Shown here: positions 14,514 to 23,891 of the stretch, in pieces
Layout: the number at the start of each line of letters is the position of its first letter
Position numbering within the stretch: the first letter of the stretch is position 1
Assembly: GCF_900106645.1 (NCBI RefSeq)
Contig: NZ_FNMV01000011.1
Location: 1-64,000, forward strand
DNA length: 64,000 nucleotides
Direction: 5' to 3'
From: Flavobacterium degerlachei
GTDB lineage: Bacteria; Bacteroidota; Bacteroidia; Flavobacteriales; Flavobacteriaceae
Position numbers and translations under genes: made by a program
The notes under the pieces: model-generated
What the model was told of the DNA's origin: nothing
Seen by the model: only the letters and a program-made list of their open reading frames with translations
The model's database searches: none

Positions 14514-15884
14514 ATGTCAAACATGCTTCCGTTTTTATTCCTATTTATTATTGCACTAACCATTGGAGTTTTCATTGGTAAACTTATATTTTCGGCTCGG
14601 TTTCAGTCGGATAAAATTAGTTTGGAAGAAAAATTAATTGCATTAAATTCTCAGTTCAATCAACTTAAAGAACAATTTTTGAATGATAAATTAATTTTCG
14701 AAAAACAATTGCAATCAAATAATTTAGAGAAAGAAACCATTCGAAATGAAAAAGACAGCTTAGCGATTCAGCTTTCAAAAAAAGAAGTTGATTTTGAGAA
14801 TCTTTGGGAGCGCAACAAAGAGCAGAAAAACGAAGTAGAAAAGCTTCAGGAAAAATTCACCAAAGAATTCGAAAATTTAGCAAATAAGATATTAGATGAA
14901 AAATCTAATAAATTTACTGAACAGAACAAAGAAAATATGAAAAGTATCTTGACTCCTTTGCAAGATAAGATTCATTTATTCGAAAAGAAAGTCGAAGACA
15001 CCCACAAAGAGAGTATTGATTATCATGCGGCTTTGCGCCAACAGATTCTAGGATTACGCGAAATGAATATCCAGATGAGTAAGGAAACCATCAACCTAAC
15101 CAAAGCATTAAAAGGAGACAGTAAGATGCAGGGGAATTGGGGTGAACTCGTTCTAGAACGCGTATTAGAAAAATCAGGACTGGAAAAAGGTCGTGAATAT
15201 GAAGTGCAGCAAGCTTTTACTACTGAGGAAGGAAGTCGTGTTTTCCCTGATGTGGTTATCAATTTGCCTGATGGCAAAAAAATGATCGTTGATTCAAAAG
15301 TATCTTTGACTGCTTATGAAAAATACATTAATGAGGAAGAGGACGATTTAAAAAGCGCATATTTAAAAGAACATGTCAATTCTATAAAGCGTCACGTAGA
15401 ACAACTGGGAAATAAAAATTACCAAGATTTATACCAGATAGAGAGCCCTGATTTTGTATTGCTTTTTATCCCTATCGAACCAGCATTTGCCATGGCTTTA
15501 AATGAAGACACTTCATTATACAACAAAGCATTCGAAAAAAACATAGTAATTGTAACTCCTGCTACTTTATTAGCTACTTTACGTACTATTGACAGCATGT
15601 GGGCGAATCAAAAACAACAAGAAAATGCCTTTGAAATAGCGCGCCAAGCAGGTGCTTTGTATGATAAATTCGAAGGTTTCGTTTCTGATTTGATAAAAAT
15701 AGGAAAGAAAATAGACGAAAGCAAAACAGAATATAGTGCCGCCATGAATAAACTTGTGGATGGAAAAGGCAATTTAATCACAAGCGTTGAAAAGTTAAAA
15801 AAAATGGGAGCCAAAGCCAAAAAATCGCTTCCCGAAAACATATTATCTAGAGCTGAAAAAGACGAAAACCAACTATTAAATTAA
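14514..15884 (+). CDS. rmuC: RmuC-family DNA recombination protein
   Basis: The 456-residue product begins with a transmembrane segment (about residues 3-22), followed by a long coiled coil (about 30-150). The RmuC domain follows, with MQGNWGELVLERVLEKSGLE, PDVVINLPDGKKMIVDSKVSL and FVLLFIPIEPAFAMAL. RmuC proteins limit DNA inversions at repeats and have a PD-(D/E)xK-like nuclease fold, to which the D...DSK residues belong. It heads a likely three-gene operon with the 121-residue protein and a thioesterase, with gaps of only a few bases. Confidence 0.92.
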   Translation: MSNMLPFLFLFIIALTIGVFIGKLIFSARFQSDKISLEEKLIALNSQFNQLKEQFLNDKLIFEKQLQSNNLEKETIRNEKDSLAIQLSKKEVDFENLWERNKEQKNEVEKLQEKFTKEFENLANKILDEKSNKFTEQNKENMKSILTPLQDKIHLFEKKVEDTHKESIDYHAALRQQILGLREMNIQMSKETINLTKALKGDSKMQGNWGELVLERVLEKSGLEKGREYEVQQAFTTEEGSRVFPDVVINLPDGKKMIVDSKVSLTAYEKYINEEEDDLKSAYLKEHVNSIKRHVEQLGNKNYQDLYQIESPDFVLLFIPIEPAFAMALNEDTSLYNKAFEKNIVIVTPATLLATLRTIDSMWANQKQQENAFEIARQAGALYDKFEGFVSDLIKIGKKIDESKTEYSAAMNKLVDGKGNLITSVEKLKKMGAKAKKSLPENILSRAEKDENQLLN

Positions 15885-15891
15885 AAGTACG

Positions 15892-16257
15892 ATGAAAAAA
15901 TTTTTAGGAATCCTAGTGGCTGTTATCATACTATCTATAACATTCTATTTTACTTTTGTATATTATGCTACGTATAGCGAAGGTGTTCGATCTGGACATT
16001 TAATAAAATTTAGTAATAAAGGAATGGCATTCAAAACATGGGAAGGCGAATTGAGCCAAGGAATGTCAGGATCACAAATTTTTGCTTTTTCTGTATTAGA
16101 TAAGGACAAGCTAGTAATTTCAAATTTGAAAGAGTTAGAAGGCCAATATGTAAAAGTATCCTATATAGAACGCTACAAGACATTTCCTTGGTGGGGTGAT
16201 ACTAAATATTACCTAATTGCTGTAAAAAAAGAAAACTCACCATTTCAAAAAAATTAA
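15892..16257 (+). CDS. Membrane-anchored protein, unknown function (121 residues)
   Basis: The product has one N-terminal hydrophobic span (about residues 4-25), then a soluble part containing YSEGVRSGHLIKFSNKGMAFKTWEGEL and a later GQYVKVSYIERYKTFPWWGDTKYYLI segment. The pattern suggests a small beta-rich domain outside the membrane. Similar proteins are common in Flavobacteriia and usually unnamed. It lies seven bases after rmuC and two bases before the thioesterase gene, so it is co-transcribed with both. No function is proposed. Confidence 0.8.
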   Translation: MKKFLGILVAVIILSITFYFTFVYYATYSEGVRSGHLIKFSNKGMAFKTWEGELSQGMSGSQIFAFSVLDKDKLVISNLKELEGQYVKVSYIERYKTFPWWGDTKYYLIAVKKENSPFQKN

Positions 16258-16259
16258 AT

Positions 16260-16808
16260 ATGAATTCAATATATAAAACAGTTGCCTCCTCAAACATTAC
16301 TATTTCAGAACTAATGTTGCCCTCACACACCAACTTTAGTGGTAAAATCCATGGTGGATATATTCTTTCCTTACTGGATCAGATTGCTTTTGCTTGTGCT
16401 TCAAAATTTTCAGGGAATTATTGTGTTACCGCGTCTGTTGACACTGTTGACTTTCTAAGACCTATTGAAGTAGGTGAATTGGTCACTATGAAAGCCAGCG
16501 TAAATTACGTAGGGAACAGTTCTATGATTATTGGTATTCGTGTGGAATCTGAAAATATCCAAACCGGTAAAATAAACCATTGCAACTCCTCTTATTTCAC
16601 TATGGTCTCTAAAGATAAAGATGGAAAAAAGGCAAGAGTACCAGGTCTTATATTGTCTGATTTAGAAGAAGTGCGCCGCTTTTGTAATTGCATAAAACAA
16701 ATTTCACTCAAAAAAGAAAAAGACCGTCACGAAGAAAACTTTAATTACAGCTCAATAGAAACCTTAGACAGCTTGAGAAAGTACAATGTACTAGTTCAAA
16801 TAAGCTAA
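16260..16808 (+). CDS. Acyl-CoA thioesterase (hotdog fold)
   Basis: The 182-residue product has the hotdog fold of the YciA/BFIT-like acyl-CoA hydrolases. NFSGKIHGGYILSLLDQIAF holds the central helix, with the likely catalytic Asp in LLDQ, and VTASVDTVDFLRPIEVGELV and SSYFTMVSKDKDGK follow. It is longer than a single minimal hotdog by about 40 C-terminal residues. These enzymes release fatty acids from CoA in the cytoplasm. It is the last gene of the rmuC operon. Confidence 0.9.
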   Translation: MNSIYKTVASSNITISELMLPSHTNFSGKIHGGYILSLLDQIAFACASKFSGNYCVTASVDTVDFLRPIEVGELVTMKASVNYVGNSSMIIGIRVESENIQTGKINHCNSSYFTMVSKDKDGKKARVPGLILSDLEEVRRFCNCIKQISLKKEKDRHEENFNYSSIETLDSLRKYNVLVQIS

Positions 16809-16828
16809 TTAAGTCACATTAAATTAAA

Positions 16829-16865
16829 AATATTCGTTTTAGGCAAAATGCTTGAAGCGAATATT
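16829..16865 (+). terminator. Probable terminator of the rmuC operon
   Basis: Arms 16829-16836 and 16858-16865 pair exactly over eight bases with a 21-base loop that can fold further. A T-rich stretch follows on the plus strand. Confidence 0.5.
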
Positions 16866-16957
16866 ATTTTGTTCCTATTTTTCATATAAAACCCCTTGAA
16901 TACAGGCCTTTTTTGAAATATTTTTCGTAATTTTAAGTAGAAAAATTTCAATTACAC

Positions 16958-17497
16958 ATGAAAAAAATTCTACTCCTTTTTTTACTGATTCTTTCAAGCG
17001 CAATTGATGCACAAGAAAAAATGATGACCACAGATGGTGTTATTGTTTTTGAAGCGTCTATTCCTTTTTTTGAAGCTGTCGAAGCAAAAAATGAAGCGGT
17101 TAACTGTATTTTAAAAACTAAAAAAGGAGCTATTACATTTGTGACATACATTAAGTCTTTCCGCTTTAAACGCGCTCTGATGGAAGAGCACTTCAATGAA
17201 AATTATCTAGAAAGTAATCGATATCCTAAGGCGACCTTTAAAGGAATAATTGAAAAATTTGATTTAAAAGATTTAGGAGCAGTCTCAAAGGAATACTATA
17301 TTAAAGGAAGAATGACAATTCATGGAAAGTCAAAAAACATTAGGGTAATTGCTAAAATTAAAAAAGTAAACAAAGGAATAGAACTTAAATCAATCTTCTC
17401 TTTGAACACTGATGATTTTGATATCGAAATCCCATTTATTGTGAGAAGTAAAATATCAAAAAAAGTACTAGTTAGTGTTTATTCAAACTTACAGTAA
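16958..17497 (+). CDS. YceI-family periplasmic protein
   Basis: The 179-residue product has a signal peptide (residues 1-18, ending SSAIDA) and a YceI lipocalin-like barrel. TDGVIVFEASIPFFEAVEAKN, FKRALMEEHFNENYLESNRYPKATFKG (shown here in part) and GRMTIHGKSKNIRV are the family markers, including the NENYLES/RYP region. YceI proteins bind isoprenoid or fatty amide lipids. It is convergent with the TIGR01777 oxidoreductase gene, whose stop is two bases away, so there is no space for a terminator between them. Confidence 0.85.
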   Translation: MKKILLLFLLILSSAIDAQEKMMTTDGVIVFEASIPFFEAVEAKNEAVNCILKTKKGAITFVTYIKSFRFKRALMEEHFNENYLESNRYPKATFKGIIEKFDLKDLGAVSKEYYIKGRMTIHGKSKNIRVIAKIKKVNKGIELKSIFSLNTDDFDIEIPFIVRSKISKKVLVSVYSNLQ

Positions 17498-17499
17498 TG

Positions 17500-18414
17500 T
17501 TATTTTTCCAAGCAAATTTTGAGTGTTTCCTCTAAATTTTTATGCTTAAATTTCAAACCGATACTTTCTATTTTTTCCGAAGAGACTCTTCTTCCTGTAA
17601 GTATTAATTTCCCCATTTCTCCCAATACAATTCTAATCAGAAAAGCAGGTATATTAGGAAGCCAAATAGAATATCCATAAACTTTAGCCAAAGTCTTAGA
17701 AAAGGTAGCATTGGTGGTATTATCATTGATTGCCGCATTATAAGCTCCATTCATATTTGGATTCTTTAGAGCCTCAAGGTATATTGCACATAAATCATCA
17801 ACATAAATCCAAGGCATATACTGCTTACCTGAACCTAATGCCGACCCAAGTCGCAGTTTAAAAATAGGAGTTAGTTTATTCAGGAAACCATCATTCTTGC
17901 CTAATACCAGACCAGTACGGACTTTTACCGTGCGTATTCCCAATTGACCAAATTTGTCAGCCGCAGCTTCCCACTTTTGACAAACCATTCCCAAAAAATC
18001 ATTCGCTGCTGCTGTCTTTTCTGTACAAATTGCCTGTCCATTTACCGCTCCGTAAATCCCAATTGCGGAAGCAGAAATAAAAGCGTCCAATTTCTTGTCG
18101 TGCTTCTCTATCACATTAAATAGTAATTGGGCAGATTGCTCCCGACTTTTCATAATAACTTCTTTTCGTTCTTTACTCCATCTTTTTCCGGCAATATTAG
18201 CACCAGCGAGATGTATAATAAAGTCTGCTTTCAATACGGCATCTTCTTCGATGGTTTGATTTTGAACATCCCAAGTATAATAAAAAATATTAGCCGTATT
18301 AACTCTTTTACTTCTACTCAAAATAGAAATTGTATAACCACTATCTAGCAACAAACTGCTTAAGTTTTTCCCCACAAAACCAGAACCTCCAGTTATTAAA
18401 ACATTTTTTTTCAT
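17500..18414 (-). CDS. TIGR01777-family SDR oxidoreductase (epimerase-like)
   Basis: The 304-residue product begins with an NAD(P)-binding Rossmann fold (VLITGGSGFVGKNLSSLL) and continues with FIIHLAGANIAGKRWSKERK and ISASAIGIYGA. The C-terminal DUF1731 region includes FSKTLAKVYGYSIWLPNIPAFLIRI (cited in part) and ILTGRRVSSEKI. This fits TIGR01777/YfcH proteins, whose substrate is unknown. It is transcribed divergently from the TetR-AarF operon with a shared 120-base promoter region, so it may belong to the same response. Confidence 0.9.
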   Translation of the reverse strand: MKKNVLITGGSGFVGKNLSSLLLDSGYTISILSRSKRVNTANIFYYTWDVQNQTIEEDAVLKADFIIHLAGANIAGKRWSKERKEVIMKSREQSAQLLFNVIEKHDKKLDAFISASAIGIYGAVNGQAICTEKTAAANDFLGMVCQKWEAAADKFGQLGIRTVKVRTGLVLGKNDGFLNKLTPIFKLRLGSALGSGKQYMPWIYVDDLCAIYLEALKNPNMNGAYNAAINDNTTNATFSKTLAKVYGYSIWLPNIPAFLIRIVLGEMGKLILTGRRVSSEKIESIGLKFKHKNLEETLKICLEK

Positions 18415-18447
18415 GATAGTTAATTTAGATCATTTTGAATAATTTAA

Positions 18448-18498
18448 CAAAGATACAAATAAATTTTGTTTAACATTATGACTATTTCGTTAAACATT
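18448..18498. promoter_or_regulatory. Divergent promoter region with a 21-bp-spaced direct repeat
   Basis: On the minus strand TATCTTTG (18448-18455) is a consensus -7 box for the oxidoreductase gene. On the plus strand GTTTAACATT (18468-18477) and GTTAAACATT (18489-18498) form a near-perfect direct repeat with 21 bases from start to start, two helical turns, just before the TetR gene. The spacing suggests a regulator binding the same face of DNA. Similar GTTTAA sequences occur upstream of crtI and merR. Confidence 0.45.
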
Positions 18499-18535
18499 AA
18501 CTATCTTTATACCCTAATATAAAAAATACAAAGAA

Positions 18536-19195
18536 ATGGCACCTAAGAAAAATAAAATTACCAAGGAAAATATAGTTTCAATGTATATGAACTATACATT
18601 GGAAAACGGTGAAAAACCGAAATCAGTATACCTGTTTGCAAAATTAAACGATTTTACAGAAGCGGAGTTTTATACTTTCTTTGGAACACTTGAAAGTATT
18701 GAGAAAGAAATATACAAGATGTTTTTTGAAAAAACAGTAGAATTACTTCATAAGGACAATGACTACCCTGAGTATGATATGAAAACTAAATTACTTAGCT
18801 TTTACTTTACATTCTTTGAATTACTAACTGCCAATAGGAGTTATGTTACAATGAGTTTGAAAGAACACAGCAATCAGTTAAAGAATTTAATGCAGCTTTC
18901 TGGTTTGAGAAATAACTTTAAAAAATACATTGGAGAGATCTTAACTGATGACTATCGCATCAAGCAAGAGAAAGCTCAGGAATTACAAGAAAAAGCAATT
19001 CAAGAAAGTGCCTGGGTACAATTTTTATTTACTCTTAAATTTTGGATAGACGATGAATCCCCCGCTTTTGAAAAAACAGACATCTATATTGAGAAATCAG
19101 TAAAGTTAAGTTTTGAATTAATGAATATGGCTCCAATAGATAGTTTAATAGATTTTGGAAAATTTATTTTCAAAGAAAAAACACAAAAAAAATAA
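18536..19195 (+). CDS. TetR-family transcriptional regulator
   Basis: The 219-residue product fits the TetR layout: an N-terminal helix-turn-helix region (ITKENIVSMYMNYTLENGEKP to about residue 60, including DFTEAEFYTFFGTLESIEKE) followed by an all-helical ligand domain. The HTH is divergent, lacking the usual TxxxIA..AGVS wording, as is common in the Bacteroidota group found beside AarF genes. Its last codon overlaps the ATG of the AarF/UbiB kinase gene, a strong sign of co-translation. The ligand is unknown. Confidence 0.82.
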   Translation: MAPKKNKITKENIVSMYMNYTLENGEKPKSVYLFAKLNDFTEAEFYTFFGTLESIEKEIYKMFFEKTVELLHKDNDYPEYDMKTKLLSFYFTFFELLTANRSYVTMSLKEHSNQLKNLMQLSGLRNNFKKYIGEILTDDYRIKQEKAQELQEKAIQESAWVQFLFTLKFWIDDESPAFEKTDIYIEKSVKLSFELMNMAPIDSLIDFGKFIFKEKTQKK

Positions 19196-20505
19196 TGAAA
19201 ACGATAGATCATATTCCAACAACTAAAATTGAAAGAGCTTCCAAACTAGTGACTACGGGAGCAAAAATTGGCGTGAATTATTTGAAGTATTACGGTGAAA
19301 AAATTGTCAATTCTGATTTGACACGTGATAAATTAAATGAAGACAATGCTGAAGATATTTACGACGGCTTAAAGAAACTTAAAGGAAGTGCCTTGAAAGT
19401 CGCTCAAATGCTGAGTATGGACAAGAATTTTTTGCCTCAGGCGTACGTGGAGAAATTCTCTTTGTCGCAGTTCTCAGTTCCACCTCTTTCTTCTCCTTTG
19501 GTTCTAAAAACATTTAAAGCCAACTTCGGAAAAACACCTTATGAAATATTTGATGAATTTAATGCCAATTCTGTAAACGCAGCCAGCATTGGTCAAGTAC
19601 ATCTGGCGGTAAAAGACAATAAAAAACTGGCGGTAAAAATCCAGTATCCTGGTGTTGCAAATAGCATTTCATCTGACCTTGCTATGGTAAAGCCTATCGC
19701 CATCAGAATGTTTAACCTTCAAGGAAAAGACTCTGATAAATATTTTAAAGAAGTCGAAGACAAATTAATTGAAGAAACTGATTATTTGCTTGAACTGAAA
19801 CAAAGTGTCGAAGTAGTCGCAGCCTGCAAACAAATAGAAAATTTGACTTTTCCAGAGTACTATCCTGAGTATTCATCTTCAAAAATCATTACGATGGATT
19901 GGATGACGGGCATTCATCTTTCAGAATTTACACAAATTAATTCAGATCAGGAAACAGCTGACAAAATTGGTCAGGCGTTATGGGACTTTTATATGTATCA
20001 AATCCATGTTCTTAAAAAAGTGCATGCTGATCCGCATCCCGGAAACTTTATGGTCAATAAAGAAAACAAATTGATTGCAATCGACTTTGGTTGCATGAAA
20101 AAAATTCCCAATGACTTTTACAATCCTTATTTTGAATTGATTGACGAAAATGTAATTAACGATCCCAAAATATTTAATGCGAAATTATTTGAATTAGAAA
20201 TTCTTCGTACTGATGACTCAAAAGAAGAAATTAGCTACTTCACAGAAATGTTTTATGATTTACTTTCGCTCTTTACAAAACCATTTCAAGAAGAATCCTT
20301 TGATTTTTCAGATGAAACTTTTTTTGAAAACATAGCCAAATTAGGAGAGCGTTTTTCAAAAGATAGTAATCTGAGAAAAATGAATGGCAACCGAGGTTCA
20401 AAGCATTTCATCTATATGAACAGAACCTTTTTTGGACTGTACAATCTAATGTTTGATTTGAAAGCAAAAATTGTCGTAAATCAATATAAAAAATACCTTT
20501 CCTAA
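19195..20505 (+). CDS. AarF/ABC1/UbiB-family kinase-like protein
   Basis: The 436-residue product has the markers of the UbiB family: KLKGSALKVAQMLSM (the KxGQ-like motif), VNAASIGQVHLAVKDN with the alanine-rich nucleotide-binding loop, LAVKIQYPGV with the conserved lysine, HADPHPGNFMV (His277 onward) and IDFGCMKK (Asp297). These atypical kinases support isoprenoid lipid or quinone metabolism. No transmembrane helices are evident at the C-terminus. It lies between TetR and TIGR03643 genes with no gaps, a set that recurs in bacterial light/UV-response clusters. Confidence 0.93.
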   Translation: MKTIDHIPTTKIERASKLVTTGAKIGVNYLKYYGEKIVNSDLTRDKLNEDNAEDIYDGLKKLKGSALKVAQMLSMDKNFLPQAYVEKFSLSQFSVPPLSSPLVLKTFKANFGKTPYEIFDEFNANSVNAASIGQVHLAVKDNKKLAVKIQYPGVANSISSDLAMVKPIAIRMFNLQGKDSDKYFKEVEDKLIEETDYLLELKQSVEVVAACKQIENLTFPEYYPEYSSSKIITMDWMTGIHLSEFTQINSDQETADKIGQALWDFYMYQIHVLKKVHADPHPGNFMVNKENKLIAIDFGCMKKIPNDFYNPYFELIDENVINDPKIFNAKLFELEILRTDDSKEEISYFTEMFYDLLSLFTKPFQEESFDFSDETFFENIAKLGERFSKDSNLRKMNGNRGSKHFIYMNRTFFGLYNLMFDLKAKIVVNQYKKYLS

Positions 20506-20784
20506 ATGAAAAATGAACTTTCAGATATAGAGAAAGACCGGATTATAGAAATGGCTTGGGAAGATAGAACCACATTCGAAGCCATAGCATTACAATTTGG
20601 TTTGAAAGAACAAGAAGTTATTGACCTTATGCGCATTGAAATGAAACCATCGAGTTTTAGAATGTGGCGCGCACGAGTTCAGGGACGAAAAACAAAACAT
20701 GAGAAATTACGAGATTTTAAAGAAGGAAGATTTAAATGCACAATGCAAAGACAAATCAACAACAATAAAATTTCGAAAAGATAA
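20506..20784 (+). CDS. TIGR03643/DUF2805-family small protein
   Basis: The 92-residue product starts directly after the AarF stop codon. It reads as a helix-turn-helix-like protein: DIEKDRIIEMAWEDRTTFEAI, then FGLKEQEVIDLMR, then PSSFRMWRARVQGRKTKHEK and a basic tail. This matches TIGR03643 (DUF2805) by recall. The function is unknown, but in other bacteria the family is commonly found beside photolyase/cryptochrome genes. Here a photolyase lies on the opposite arm of the same island. Confidence 0.88.
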   Translation: MKNELSDIEKDRIIEMAWEDRTTFEAIALQFGLKEQEVIDLMRIEMKPSSFRMWRARVQGRKTKHEKLRDFKEGRFKCTMQRQINNNKISKR

Positions 20785-20858
20785 ATTAACAACCTTAACC
20801 ACCTTAAGTATAATTTAGTTATTAGATTAATTATACTCAATTGGTAAACTTATTTTAA

Positions 20859-21542
20859 ATGAAAAACATAGTAATCATTGGCGGAAGCAAAGGAATCGGA
20901 AATGCTATTTTATTACAGCAATTAGAAACTAATCTCGTGCATAACATCAGTAGGAACCCACCAGAGGTTTCTCATGCTAATCTAACCCATTATTCATTGG
21001 ATGTTTTACAAAATGATCTTCCCGATATAGAACATATCGACACTTTAATTTACTGTCCGGGTTCTATCAATTTAAAACCCATTGGAAGTTTGAGTATTGA
21101 AGATTTCAGAAAAGATTTTGAAATCAATGTTATTGGCGCGGTTAAAACGATTCAGAAATATTTACCCGTTATAAAAAAAGGAACTGATCCTTCGATTGTC
21201 CTATTTAGTACCGTTGCCGTAAAACTGGGAATGCCTTTTCATGCCAGTATTGCCACAGCAAAAGCAGGTATCGAAGGATTGGTAAAATCGTTGGGGGCAG
21301 AATTAGCATCGGTAGTACGCATCAATGCTATTGCTCCCACGATTACTGAAACTTCACTATCGGCAGGGATTTTAAGAAATGATCGAATGAAAGAAAATAT
21401 GGTGGAACGTCACCCAATGAAAAATTATCTAAAACCAGAGGAAGTAGCAAATATGGCTGATTTCCTGATTTCAGAAAAAGCCAAATCCATATCAGGTCAA
21501 GTTTTTGAGATGGATTATGGAATCGTCACATTTAAAATGTAA
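20859..21542 (+). CDS. Short-chain dehydrogenase/reductase
   Basis: The 227-residue product has the SDR glycine motif GGSKGIGNAI (residues 7-16), DTLIYCPGSINL as the NNAG-equivalent, and a catalytic region VLFSTVAVKLGMPFHASIATAKAG in which the usual YxxxK tyrosine appears replaced by HASIATAK. The C-terminal EMDYGIVTFKM closes the fold. Because the tyrosine seems missing, the enzyme may be atypical or use another residue. It precedes folE by 29 bases; pterin- or pigment-related chemistry is possible but not shown. Confidence 0.87.
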   Translation: MKNIVIIGGSKGIGNAILLQQLETNLVHNISRNPPEVSHANLTHYSLDVLQNDLPDIEHIDTLIYCPGSINLKPIGSLSIEDFRKDFEINVIGAVKTIQKYLPVIKKGTDPSIVLFSTVAVKLGMPFHASIATAKAGIEGLVKSLGAELASVVRINAIAPTITETSLSAGILRNDRMKENMVERHPMKNYLKPEEVANMADFLISEKAKSISGQVFEMDYGIVTFKM

Positions 21543-21571
21543 TTAAAATCAAGTACTAATAAGACCAGAAT

Positions 21572-22186
21572 ATGATAGTTAAAGAAATCAAAAGTTACGA
21601 AAAAGTAGAGCGTTATGATACTGAAATCACTGATGCAATTGCTGAAAATTATAAATCTATAATCGATAATTTAGGGGAAGATGTGAATCGGGAGGGAATT
21701 GTGAGTACACCGGTTAGAGCAGCTAAAGCAATGCAATACTTAACGCATGGTTATGGCTTGGATCCACTAGAAATTTTAAAGTCGGCACTATTTACAGAGG
21801 ATCACAGACAGATGATTGTTGTAAAAGATATAGAAGTGTATTCCATGTGTGAACATCATATGTTGCCATTTTTTGGAAAAGCGCATGTTGCTTATATTCC
21901 GAATGGTAAGATTGTAGGGCTGAGTAAGATTCCTCGAATTGTTGATGCTTTTGCGAGAAGAATGCAAGTACAAGAAAGATTAACCGATCAAATAAAAGAT
22001 TGTATTCAAGAAGCTCTAAATCCGCTTGGCGTCGCTGTCGTTATTGAAGCACAACATATGTGTATGCAAATGCGCGGAATTCAAAAACAAAATTCGGTTA
22101 CAACCACATCGTCTTTTACTGGTGCATTCGAAAAAGACAAAACCAGAAAAGAATTTATAAGCCTAATTTCCAATAAATTTAGCTAA
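21572..22186 (+). CDS. folE: GTP cyclohydrolase I
   Basis: The 204-residue product matches FolE (type I) in length and motifs. [20 protein letters not shown] contains the zinc ligands Cys93 and His96, [21 protein letters not shown] follows, and the third zinc ligand Cys164 is in [10 protein letters not shown], which precedes [13 protein letters not shown]. It converts GTP to 7,8-dihydroneopterin triphosphate, the first step to folates and pterins. In many bacteria a folE copy sits in B12/light-regulated photolyase clusters, where it may supply the pterin antenna cofactor; that is the likely role here. Confidence 0.96.
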   Translation: MIVKEIKSYEKVERYDTEITDAIAENYKSIIDNLGEDVNREGIVSTPVRAAKAMQYLTHGYGLDPLEILKSALFTEDHRQMIVVKDIEVYSMCEHHMLPFFGKAHVAYIPNGKIVGLSKIPRIVDAFARRMQVQERLTDQIKDCIQEALNPLGVAVVIEAQHMCMQMRGIQKQNSVTTTSSFTGAFEKDKTRKEFISLISNKFS

Positions 22187-22209
22187 ATTTAATACTTAAA
22201 ATAAAATTT

Positions 22210-23628
22210 ATGAAAATTCTCTTAACGGGCGCAACAGGTTACATCGGGAAACGACTATTACCAATTTTGGTAGGACAAGGACACGAAATAATCTGTTGTG
22301 TTAGAGATAAAAATAGATTTTACACTCCAAAAGAATTCGAAAAGAATATTGAAGTAATAGAAGTCGATTTTCTTAAGGAAGAAACGCTATCTGCAATACC
22401 ATTAGATATTGATGCCGCTTATTACCTCATCCATTCTATGTCTAGTTCATCAGACAATTATGATGAATTAGAAAGCACTTCAGCTAATAATTTTGTGCAA
22501 CGTATCAATCAAACGAATGCCAAACAAGTTATTTATCTTACTGGAATTGTCAATGACAAATCGCTTTCGAAACATTTGTCTTCAAGAAAAAATGTAGAGG
22601 ACATTTTAAGTTCAGGAACGTATGCCATGACTGCACTTAGAGCAGGAATTATCGTTGGTTCTGGTAGTGCATCCTTTGAGATTATTAGGGATCTAGTGAA
22701 CAAGCTTCCTATTATGATTACTCCAAAATGGCTCAATACAAAATGCCAACCCATAGCAATTGCTGATGTACTCGACTTCCTTTCTAAATCATTACTAAAC
22801 CCCGTTACTTACAATCAAAATTTTGACATTGGCGGACCTGATATTCTTACTTACAAGGAAATGTTGTTGGGTTTTGCCAAAGCAAAAAAACTAAAACGAT
22901 GGATTTTCACTGTACCTGTAATGACACCCAAATTATCTTCTTATTGGTTGTATTTTGTAACATCTACCTCTTATAAATTAGCATCCGCTTTAGTAAGCAG
23001 CATGAAAGTTGAAGTGATTTGTAGAGATCATCGCATCAATGAATTACTTCAGCTAAAACCCATGACCTATGAACAGGCTTTGTCTAGAGCATTAATAAAA
23101 GTAGACGAAGATAAAGTAGCGTCTAGCTGGAAAGACTCTCTTGTTAGCGGCCGATTTAACACCAACATGTCAGAGCACCTGATAATTCCTGAAAAGGACT
23201 GTTTTATTGATAAAAGAAAAATGAAAATCATAGACAGAGAATATACCGTAAATAAAATCTGGTCCATTGGTGGAGATACGGGCTGGTATTATGGAGATTG
23301 GTTATGGGAATTACGTGGTTTTATAGACAAACTATATGGTGGTGTTGGTTCCCGCAGAGGACGTACGAATAAAAGAGAAATTCATGCAGGTGACGCCTTA
23401 GATTTTTGGCGCGTACTTTATGCCAACAGAGAAGAAGGGAAATTAGTTTTGTTTGCCGAAATGAAATTACCAGGAGAGGCTTGGCTGGAGTTTAAAATCA
23501 TTGATAACACCTTAATTCAGACAGCAACTTTTAAACCGAAAGGATTCTGGGGGAAATTATACTGGTATTCTGTTTTTCCTTTTCATGGGTTTATATTTAA
23601 TGGAATGCTTAATAAATTGATTAAGTAG
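22210..23628 (+). CDS. NAD(P)-binding SDR with C-terminal DUF2867
   Basis: The 472-residue product is a two-domain protein. The N-terminal NmrA/SDR domain starts with ILLTGATGYIGKRLLPIL and includes AAYYLIHSMSSSSDNYDELE and IYLTGIVND. From about residue 320 a DUF2867 domain follows, with WSIGGDTGWYYGDWLWELRG, VGSRRGRTNKREIHAGDALD and FAEMKLPGEAWLEFKI. The function is unknown. It is 23 bases after folE and ends the plus arm of the island. DUF2867-SDR fusions are frequent in photolyase-linked clusters. Confidence 0.9.
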   Translation: MKILLTGATGYIGKRLLPILVGQGHEIICCVRDKNRFYTPKEFEKNIEVIEVDFLKEETLSAIPLDIDAAYYLIHSMSSSSDNYDELESTSANNFVQRINQTNAKQVIYLTGIVNDKSLSKHLSSRKNVEDILSSGTYAMTALRAGIIVGSGSASFEIIRDLVNKLPIMITPKWLNTKCQPIAIADVLDFLSKSLLNPVTYNQNFDIGGPDILTYKEMLLGFAKAKKLKRWIFTVPVMTPKLSSYWLYFVTSTSYKLASALVSSMKVEVICRDHRINELLQLKPMTYEQALSRALIKVDEDKVASSWKDSLVSGRFNTNMSEHLIIPEKDCFIDKRKMKIIDREYTVNKIWSIGGDTGWYYGDWLWELRGFIDKLYGGVGSRRGRTNKREIHAGDALDFWRVLYANREEGKLVLFAEMKLPGEAWLEFKIIDNTLIQTATFKPKGFWGKLYWYSVFPFHGFIFNGMLNKLIK

Positions 23629-23766
23629 TTATTTGAAACATATAAGTTTATTAAGATATTTTGGAACTGATGCTGTTTTAAGGGAGTGTTGAATAAATTG
23701 ATTTTAACATATAAGTCATATAAGTTTTTTTTAGACAACATAGAAAATTCTAAGACAAAAAAAATA

Positions 23767-23832
23767 AACCATTAAGACATTAAGTTTGATTAAGCTTTTG
23801 ACAACTTAATTTTCCTTAATTTCTTAATGGTT
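23767..23832. terminator. Large inverted repeat between converging arms
   Basis: Arms 23767-23784 and 23815-23832 pair over 18 bases with one mismatch. The repeat lies between the convergent SDR-DUF2867 and photolyase genes and probably terminates both arms. AACCATTAAG-type inverted repeats of this kind are, as far as I recall, common between genes in Flavobacterium genomes. Confidence 0.6.
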
Positions 23833-23891
23833 CAAATATCAGTAAAGAATACTTTTTTTAAACTTAAATGACTTCTATGTTTAGAAAAAAA

